A stretch of DNA of 64,000 nucleotides, taken from positions 1 through 64,000 of the forward strand of contig JAGXAB010000021.1 in the NCBI GenBank assembly GCA_018971775.1, given 5' to 3'. A program made the translations under genes and the position numbers. The stretch comes from Cyanobacteria bacterium REEB67 (GTDB lineage Bacteria; Cyanobacteriota; Vampirovibrionia; Obscuribacterales; Obscuribacteraceae). Positions 1 through 6,191 of this stretch are shown here, piece by piece; the stretch's first letter is position 1; every line of letters begins with the position of its first letter. Below the pieces are notes generated by a model. The model was not told where the DNA came from. It saw only the letters and a program-made list of their open reading frames with translations, and did not search any database.

Positions 1-789
1 AACGGCTTAATCAAAGCACCTGAGGAAATAGAGCTCGGTCGCAAGATCCATGCCGGTGACAATGAAGCGCTGTCAAAACTGGTCGTAAGCAATCTCAGGC
101 TTGTAGTCAGCATCGCAAAAAAATATCGTAACCAGGGCCTGGATCTCGAAGATTTGATTCAGGAAGGCAATCTCGGCCTGATCCATGCGGCGAAAAAATT
201 CGACCCATCGATGGGAAACAGATTTTCGACCTATGCGACCTGGTGGATCAGGCAAGCTGTGATGCGCGCTATCGCCAATAAAGGACGCACCATACGCATA
301 CCGGTGCATGTGCGCGGCCAGCTGATCAAGTTAAAAACAGCGGCCCGCGAATTTCATCAAAACAACGACCGCATGCCCACTCCCGAAGAGCTTGTCGAGC
401 TTACAGGACTGAGTCCGGATGAGGTGTCGCGCCTTTTGCTCGGGACCGGTATGATTATGTCTCTTGACGATCCAGTCCCTGGTCGCGACAAAGAAACTCT
501 GGGCAATATTGTCGAGGACCCTTTTTCGCGCTTGCCTGAACAACACGCCGAGCAGATCATATTGCGCCGTTGTATCGACAAATTGACGCGTTTCCTCACC
601 CCCATCGAAAAGACCGCAATCGACTATCTGTACGGCCTCGAGGGCGACGGAAGATTCGATCCGAAGATGGTCGCGGACAAACTGAAAATTGACGTTCTCG
701 AACTGCGTCGCATTCAGAAGCGTTCGCTCAAAAAGATGCGCCGACACTTACATAACCGCTCAATCAGCGACTTCATCACCGAAACCTGA
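1..789 (+). CDS. RNA polymerase sigma-70 family factor (5' end outside window)
   Basis: The frame is open from base 1, so the gene begins upstream and the 154 start in the ORF track is internal. Region 2 is nearly canonical: NLRLVVSIAKKY, then DLIQEGNLGL and FSTYATWWIRQA, followed by RTIRIPVHV. Region 3 follows (MPTPEELVELTGLSPDEV). The C-terminal region 4 is recognisable but divergent (MVADKLKIDVLELRRIQKRSLKKMR), with the usual TLEEIG-type helix replaced, which points to a group 2 or alternative sigma rather than the housekeeping one. It directs core RNA polymerase to promoters in the cytoplasm. The family is certain; the regulon cannot be told from the sequence. Confidence 0.95.
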   Translation, partial: NGLIKAPEEIELGRKIHAGDNEALSKLVVSNLRLVVSIAKKYRNQGLDLEDLIQEGNLGLIHAAKKFDPSMGNRFSTYATWWIRQAVMRAIANKGRTIRIPVHVRGQLIKLKTAAREFHQNNDRMPTPEELVELTGLSPDEVSRLLLGTGMIMSLDDPVPGRDKETLGNIVEDPFSRLPEQHAEQIILRRCIDKLTRFLTPIEKTAIDYLYGLEGDGRFDPKMVADKLKIDVLELRRIQKRSLKKMRRHLHNRSISDFITET

Positions 790-1086
790 ATTCACCGCAA
801 ATTCACGAGCCGGTTCTAAGATAAGAGGACCGGTTCTAGAGTCGACTGAAACAGTGACGCAAAGCCAGAAGGCAAACGCAAATAGCGTTGTGTAGAAAGT
901 CTTAAATAGACAGTCTTAAATAGTTCACAAGATGTGCTCGAGTAAATGGCCCAAGCCAGAGTCTATATACGTTTTGGCGACTATTAGAAGCTCAACCGAT
1001 GAGGTAACGAAATATTTAGAACCTATTCCAAGGTTCAGGGGACAGGCACATAATATCCACATCCCTTTGGAGACATAAGACTTTTT
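790..1086. other. Intergenic stretch after the sigma gene
   Basis: No convincing gene lies here. It holds two short direct repeats: CCGGTTCTA occurs twice around 811-839, and AGTCTTAAATAG occurs at 898-909 and again at 912-923 (14-base period). TAATAT at 1051-1056 could be a -10 element for the small ORF that follows, but no good -35 is visible. No strong terminator hairpin with a T-run was seen. Confidence 0.4.
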
Positions 1087-1191
1087 ATGAGTCTGATCGC
1101 ACTTTTGGTTGTTGTTGTCGGCACAATCGTATGCACTCTGGTCAACGATTACCTGCCGGTCGGTGGAGATTACATCGACGACCACGCCTAG
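1087..1191 (+). CDS. Possible 34-residue single-span membrane protein
   Basis: This short ORF is missing from the track. It reads MSLIALLVVVVGTIVCTLVN then DYLPVGGDYIDDHA, so it is a single hydrophobic helix of about 19 residues with an acidic tail. The helix-LVNxYxP pattern recalls the small Thivi_2564-type membrane proteins, but the second helix of that family is absent. The nearest purine-rich site (GGAG, 1069-1072) lies 14 bases from the ATG, which is long. It sits alone between the sigma gene and ppk1. It could be a genuine small protein or a chance hydrophobic ORF. Confidence 0.35.
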   Translation: MSLIALLVVVVGTIVCTLVNDYLPVGGDYIDDHA

Positions 1192-1250
1192 CGGTAATGG
1201 CCCTCCCTGCGACGCAATTTTGATTTAAAGACAACTGAGCTCTAAAAAGC

Positions 1251-3392
1251 CTACTTCTTAGCCGATGGATTATTCGTCATAAACCATTGCTGACAGCTGA
1301 GACCGGGTTGGCCCGCCTGGGTGTGCCTGCGCACATATCGACCATCCGAGAGCATTTCTCTCGCTTTGGCCGTGTCGGCAAGATAGGTTTTCAGCACGGA
1401 ATCAGTCAAATAGCGTGCCAGGCGCTCATCTTCTACAGGGAAGATAACTTCGACGCGTCTATCCAGATTACGCGGCATCATGTCGGCGCTGCCGCAAAAA
1501 ACTTCTTCGGCACCGCCATTGCGGAAGTAATAGATACGGCTGTGCTCGAGGAAGCGACCGAGTACGCTATAAACACGGATATTTTCGCTCAATCCGGCAA
1601 TGCCAGGACAGAGACAGCAAACACCGCGCACGATCAAATCAACCTGGACACCGGCCTGAGAAGCTTCATAGAGAAGCTGTATGATGCGCTCATCGACGAG
1701 GGCGTTTGTCTTGAAGATTATTCGACCTTTAGCGCCGTGTTTGGCAAATTCGATCTCGCGTTTAATCAGAGATTCAAAACGTTGACGCATATTAATCGGC
1801 GCCACGAGCAATTTGCGATAGTCACGCTTGGCGCTATATCCGGTGAGATAGTTGAAGAGATCGGTGACATCGGAGCCAATTTCGTCGCTACAGGTCAACA
1901 TACCCAGATCCGTGTAGAGATGCGCGGTGAAAGGATTGTAATTGCCGGTGCCCATATGGACGTAGCGGCGAATCGTATCCCCTTCCTTGCGCACGACCAG
2001 AGCAAGCTTGGAGTGGATTTTTAAACCGAGCAGACCATAGACGACGTGCACGCCCTGTTTTTCCAGAGCCTTTGCCCATTCGATGTTGCTCTCTTCGTCG
2101 AAGCGCGCCTTGAGCTCCACGAGCACGGCGACTTGCTTACCATTTTCCTGAGCTTTCAAAAGCGCTTCAACGACCGGCGAATTTTTGCCGACGCGGTAGA
2201 GAGTCATCTTGATCGCCAGCACATTTGGATCGCGGGCGGCGGTATTGAGGAAATTGACCACCGGCTGGAAACTATCATAAGGGTGGTGCAGTAAAATATT
2301 ACGCCGGGCGATGGCGGCAAAGACGTCCTCTTCCTGTTCCATCGAATCTGGATCAAGGGAAGCGGGAATGCTGGGAATAAATGTCGGCCATTTGAGATCA
2401 TGACGATCGAGATTGGCCACATGCTTGAGCGCGCTTAGAGGCATCATGCCCTCGACCAGATAGACGTCGTAAGGCTCAATCTGCAAGTTGCCCATCAAAA
2501 TTTCAAGAATGTTGGCCGGCATGGCATGGTGCACCTGCAAGCGAACGACATCACCAAATCTTCTCTGCCTGACGCCTTCTTCGGTGGTTTCGAGCAAATC
2601 GCCCGCTTCCCACTCCTGGATCTCGACTTCGGCATCACGCGTCACGTGAAACGGATAAGACTCAAGGATGGTCATACCGGGGAAGAGTTGGTCCAGATTG
2701 GCGCGAATAAGATCTTCCAGCCAGATGTAAGCGTTGGGCTTGGTCTGGACTATGGACGGACGACCGCTCTGCGCCGTTTCGATTTTACCGACGGGCACAA
2801 GTTGCGGCAGGCTGTCCGGTACTTTTACGCGAGCAAATCTTTCCTCGCCGTTCGTATCACGGATCAAAACAGCCAGATTGAGAGAAAGGTTGGAGATGTG
2901 CGGAAATGGGTGGCCAGGGTCGAAACCAAGCGGTGTCAAAACAGGGAAAATCTTCTTGATGAAATCGGCGCGAGCGTCTTCTTTCTGCTCTTCCGAAAGC
3001 TCATCGAACTGGAAAATCTGGATACCAGTCTGGCGAAGTGCCGGCAAAAGCGCTTGCGAGAGACAGGCATGGGCGCTGGCGAGGACACGTGTTACTTCAG
3101 AGCTGACGGCGTCGAGCTGTTCGGTCGGCGTCAGGCCGTCGGGACCGGTACTGATCGTGCCAGATTCGATCTGACGCTTGAGGCCGGCAACGCGCACCAT
3201 GAAAAATTCTTCGAGATTGGATCCGACAATGGAAAGGAAGCGGAAGCGCTCGAGGAGCGGATTGTTCTCATCCATCGCTTCTTCGAGAACACGCCACTGG
3301 AAAGCAAGCAAACTCAGCTCGCGATTGATGTAGTGCAGAGGTTGATTCAATTCAGGGGACGCGGCTGAACCAGGAGCGGTGTTGTTGGCCAT
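1251..3392 (-). CDS. ppk1: Polyphosphate kinase 1
   Basis: PPK1 reversibly moves the gamma phosphate of ATP onto inorganic polyphosphate. The N domain is typical (YINRELSLLAFQWRVLEEA, then SNLEEFFMVRVAGLKRQ). The catalytic half has LKIHSKLALVV, whose His corresponds to the autophosphorylated His435 of E. coli PPK, and HMGTGNYNP further on. The start at 3392 (MANNTAPG) is preferred because it has a purine-rich AGGCGG upstream and gives about 713 residues, the normal family length. The longer ORF to 3536 adds 48 low-complexity residues without a ribosome binding site. No exopolyphosphatase or Pho genes are adjacent. The amidohydrolase upstream is on the same strand, 343 bases away from this start. 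Confidence 0.96.
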   Translation of the reverse strand: MANNTAPGSAASPELNQPLHYINRELSLLAFQWRVLEEAMDENNPLLERFRFLSIVGSNLEEFFMVRVAGLKRQIESGTISTGPDGLTPTEQLDAVSSEVTRVLASAHACLSQALLPALRQTGIQIFQFDELSEEQKEDARADFIKKIFPVLTPLGFDPGHPFPHISNLSLNLAVLIRDTNGEERFARVKVPDSLPQLVPVGKIETAQSGRPSIVQTKPNAYIWLEDLIRANLDQLFPGMTILESYPFHVTRDAEVEIQEWEAGDLLETTEEGVRQRRFGDVVRLQVHHAMPANILEILMGNLQIEPYDVYLVEGMMPLSALKHVANLDRHDLKWPTFIPSIPASLDPDSMEQEEDVFAAIARRNILLHHPYDSFQPVVNFLNTAARDPNVLAIKMTLYRVGKNSPVVEALLKAQENGKQVAVLVELKARFDEESNIEWAKALEKQGVHVVYGLLGLKIHSKLALVVRKEGDTIRRYVHMGTGNYNPFTAHLYTDLGMLTCSDEIGSDVTDLFNYLTGYSAKRDYRKLLVAPINMRQRFESLIKREIEFAKHGAKGRIIFKTNALVDERIIQLLYEASQAGVQVDLIVRGVCCLCPGIAGLSENIRVYSVLGRFLEHSRIYYFRNGGAEEVFCGSADMMPRNLDRRVEVIFPVEDERLARYLTDSVLKTYLADTAKAREMLSDGRYVRRHTQAGQPGLSCQQWFMTNNPSAKK

Positions 3393-3678
3393 GATCGCCG
3401 CCTGCCCTTCACCTGGTTGGACCGATATTTCGGAGGATTGACGCGGGTGGGAGCCGGTGGCCACCAACTCTTCCAGCGCAGCAGTGCGCTTTATCTCAGT
3501 TGTTTTACGGCTATTGGAAGTATCTGGGCTTTGCATACATTAAATTGTAAGGCATCAGGGCACTTGGCAGCATTCTTGTCAAGAAGCCCAAAACACTCAG
3601 GGGTTAAGCACCGGGAGTTGATTTATACGAATTTCAAAGCAATTTCGCTCACCTTTACAATATGCTGGATGAGCGACG

Positions 3679-3716
3679 GCTGTTTTATATGTTCAAGCCT
3701 TAACATACAAAACAGC
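3679..3716. repeat. Long hairpin between the amidohydrolase and ppk1
   Basis: GCTGTTTTATATGTT (3679-3693) and AACATACAAAACAGC (3702-3716) form a 15-bp stem with a single mismatch (a G-U pair in one of the two RNA orientations) around an 8-base loop. It starts 18 bases past the minus-strand stop codon of the amidohydrolase. A second small palindrome, CCGGCCTAAAGCCGG, spans that stop at 3729-3743. Neither is followed by a T-run on the minus strand, so this may be a factor-assisted terminator, an mRNA end protector or a protein-binding site for ppk1 control. Confidence 0.55.
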
Positions 3717-3734
3717 CCAACTACTCCAACCGGC

Positions 3735-4844
3735 CTAAAGCCGGTACAGCTGCCTGGCATTACCGTGCAATACGGCATTTTCAATTTGCCCGGCTTCATC
3801 GCGACTGATCGAACCTTTTTGCTCAAAATGCCAGAGGGCACTGCTCAATCCCTGGCGCAAAGCCATCGCACCTTGATGATATGTCTCGGGCTGACTGTGC
3901 CCATCAGTACCGGCCAGGATTTTGGAATAGGGTGCACTGGCCAGAACCTGGCTGTAAAGCTGACCTTGCTCGGCCAAAAGGAAGCTGGCCAGGGAAAGAT
4001 CGAAGTAGACGTGCGGATAAAGCGAAGCCAGAATCGCCGCTTCCTTTTGAAAGGGATAACAATGCAAAAGCACCAGCTTCAAAGAACTGAAACGCGGCTT
4101 GCGCAGCAGGCGGTGCAAGAGGTCAGGATTGGATAGACTCAGATCGGCATCATCATCACCAAGGCCGCAATGTACCTGCACGGGCAGATCACGAGCGATG
4201 GCCAGATCGAAAGCTTTAAGTAGAAGATGATGATAGTAAGATGAGCGACGAATGCGGCCATGACTGATTACATCGCGCCTGCAGTCGGCAAAATTAGCCA
4301 GGGCGTCATCGCGGTCGACTTCGTAAATCGACAATCCACCGCGATAACAGACGATCGTTTTGAGAGCGACAAGTGCCTTGTCTCGCGGCGGGAAAAGACT
4401 GCGTTCGAGGCGGCTTTCCACCTCCTCCGCGCTGGCGCATTGCCCAATAAGCATCTCGAGAATCGGCTCAATGCGCGCGATACGACTGACCTTGACGCCA
4501 GTTACAGCTTCAAACTCACTAGAGTTGAGCATCTCGCCTGGTCTGTATGATTCATCGATTAAGATACGCTCGAAACCAGCTCGACTGAACAATTCTTTGA
4601 CCAGTTGTCTGGCAGATAGCGATTGCCCTTTGCGCAGATTTAAGTAATCGACAAGTGAAGCAGATTTACCGAGATTGAGAAGTCTCTTTTTCAACTCGAG
4701 AAAAACAACACTGCGCTCGATATCCGAAATCATCGAAGAAGCTAGCTTGCTTTCACTGAACACACTAATAAAATCGCTTTCCGAAGCCTGACGAAAATCA
4801 CTGAACAGGCTGTGGCCATGGTTGTCGATAAGAGGAGTTAGCAT
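3735..4844 (-). CDS. Amidohydrolase-family (TIM-barrel) metal-dependent hydrolase
   Basis: The N-terminus LIDNHGH carries the HxH-type metal motif that opens amidohydrolase-2 barrels. Later VQVHCGLGDDD, VLLHCYPF and a terminal LAGTDGHS supply the expected His, His and Asp ligands at strands 5, 6 and 8. The protein is about 369 residues, a normal size, and has no signal peptide. The natural substrate is not clear. The ATG at 4844 is used because the track start at 4850 is a TTG without support; TATACT (4852-4857 on the complement) sits only 7 bases before the ATG, so the mRNA may be leaderless. The gene diverges from the methyltransferase at 4951. Confidence 0.8.
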   Translation of the reverse strand: MLTPLIDNHGHSLFSDFRQASESDFISVFSESKLASSMISDIERSVVFLELKKRLLNLGKSASLVDYLNLRKGQSLSARQLVKELFSRAGFERILIDESYRPGEMLNSSEFEAVTGVKVSRIARIEPILEMLIGQCASAEEVESRLERSLFPPRDKALVALKTIVCYRGGLSIYEVDRDDALANFADCRRDVISHGRIRRSSYYHHLLLKAFDLAIARDLPVQVHCGLGDDDADLSLSNPDLLHRLLRKPRFSSLKLVLLHCYPFQKEAAILASLYPHVYFDLSLASFLLAEQGQLYSQVLASAPYSKILAGTDGHSQPETYHQGAMALRQGLSSALWHFEQKGSISRDEAGQIENAVLHGNARQLYRL

Positions 4845-4950
4845 GTGCAAAAGTATAGATCAGATTGAAGATTACAAACTAAGTAATCAAGGCAAAAATG
4901 CAGAGGCATCGATTGCTCAGAGCCTGACTAGCCTGCTATTCTATAACTCC

Positions 4951-5676
4951 ATGAAAACCAAAATTACCAGCCCATATGCCAAGATTACTGCAGCCCGTCT
5001 AGCCTCCATTGCTCTTATTTGCGCAGGGGCTCTGAGCGGTCTTTTTACAGAAGCAAAAGCGACACCAGCCGAAACGAGCGCTGATTGTCCGCTGCATATT
5101 GGTCGGCCAGGCTATCACCGCCGCTTCGACGATGCCGAAAAATGGGTAAAAAAATTCGACGATCCCGCTCGTCTGATCTGGCAAAAGCCAGAAGACGTAA
5201 TCGAGGCTCTGAAAATTCAAGCGGGTGACAAAGTCGCCGACGTCGGCGCGGGCACGGGCTATTTTTCCTTGCGCATTGCCAAAGATTATCCATCGGTCAC
5301 TGTCTATGCCGCCGACATTGAGCCGAGCATGATTGCCTATTTGAAAAAGCAAGCAAAAGCCAAAGCTCTTCCTAACCACAAAGCACTGAAGATTGACGCT
5401 CACAGGGCCACTCTTCCTGAGGTAGATCTGGTACTGGTCGTCGACACCTATCACCACATAGATAACAGAATCTCTTACTTTGCCGATTTGAAAAAACGAC
5501 TGTCCCCGAAAGGTCGCGTGGCGATAATCGATTTCACCGCCGAATCACCCGAAGGACCGCCGCCTGAGCACAGGCTGAAAAAAGAGAGCGTGGTAGTCGA
5601 AATGAACAAAGCCGGATATAGCCTGGATCAGGATTTAGCACTGCTGCCATATCAGTATTTCCTGATTTTCAAGTAG
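4951..5676 (+). CDS. Class I SAM-dependent methyltransferase with signal peptide
   Basis: The Rossmann methyltransferase core is clear: VADVGAGTGYFSLRIA (motif I), then VYAADIEPSM with the acidic end of strand 2, VLVVDTYHH and GRVAIIDF. From ATG 4951 the protein starts with a Lys-bearing n-region, a hydrophobic core (LASIALICAGALSGLF) and a plausible AKA cleavage site, so it looks exported. A longer frame from ATG 4843 has a good GAGGAG site, but that site lies inside the opposite gene's first codons. An extended -10 (TGCTATTCT, 4934-4942) ends 8 bases before ATG 4951. An exported SAM-dependent enzyme is odd because SAM is cytoplasmic; the hydrophobic stretch may instead be a membrane anchor. 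The substrate is unknown. Confidence 0.82.
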   Translation: MKTKITSPYAKITAARLASIALICAGALSGLFTEAKATPAETSADCPLHIGRPGYHRRFDDAEKWVKKFDDPARLIWQKPEDVIEALKIQAGDKVADVGAGTGYFSLRIAKDYPSVTVYAADIEPSMIAYLKKQAKAKALPNHKALKIDAHRATLPEVDLVLVVDTYHHIDNRISYFADLKKRLSPKGRVAIIDFTAESPEGPPPEHRLKKESVVVEMNKAGYSLDQDLALLPYQYFLIFK

Positions 5677-5723
5677 CGACAAGCAACCGAGCGACCGAGC
5701 GAAAAATTACCGGGAGGCCTATC

Positions 5724-6191
5724 GTGTCCGCAAAAAAATTGATCGGTGAATGCGTCGTAGTCGATCTCGACGGCACGCTGGCCGACGCTGAACACCGCAT
5801 GCGCTACTACCGCGACGGTAAACTGGACTGGGCGCATTTCGAAGCACCGGAAAATATTCCCAACGATCAGCTGCACCATATCGTCGCCGAGGTGGTCAAA
5901 CTTCTCCGGCAAAAATGGCCGATCATTTACGTCAGCGGCCGCAAAGACACTTGCTACGACGTCACTGTCGACTGGCTCAAGAAGCACGACCTCTGGCATC
6001 CGCCCGCTCTGCTTCTGATGCGCAATCGCAAAGACAGTCGTCACGACTACGAAGTCAAAAAGGACATTCTCGACGAATTGATAGGCCGTGGATACAGACC
6101 GATTCTATCTCTGGACGATCGCAATTCGGTCGTGCAGATGTGGCGAGACAACGGCATTCCCTGCTTCCAGGTAGCAGACGGCGATTTTTAG
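5724..6191 (+). CDS. Stand-alone polynucleotide 3'-phosphatase domain (HAD, T4 PseT type)
   Basis: This 155-residue protein is a HAD phosphatase with all four motifs: VVVDLDGTLAD (nucleophile Asp and acid Asp), VSGRKDTC, the KKDIL lysine and LSLDDRNSVVQMW. The tail QMWRDNGIPCFQVADGDF is the signature seen in the phosphatase half of phage T4 polynucleotide kinase, here without the kinase half. It probably removes 3' phosphates from nucleic acid ends in repair or RNA processing. It starts at GTG 5724, 6 bases after a clear GGGAGG. It follows the methyltransferase by 47 bases and converges on the transglutaminase-like gene, with the two stop regions overlapping by 4 bases. Confidence 0.85.
   Translation: MSAKKLIGECVVVDLDGTLADAEHRMRYYRDGKLDWAHFEAPENIPNDQLHHIVAEVVKLLRQKWPIIYVSGRKDTCYDVTVDWLKKHDLWHPPALLLMRNRKDSRHDYEVKKDILDELIGRGYRPILSLDDRNSVVQMWRDNGIPCFQVADGDF

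Noticed and set aside
2526-3368. 280-residue plus-strand ORF over ppk1
   Set aside because: Antisense to PPK1 coding sequence, no recognisable features.
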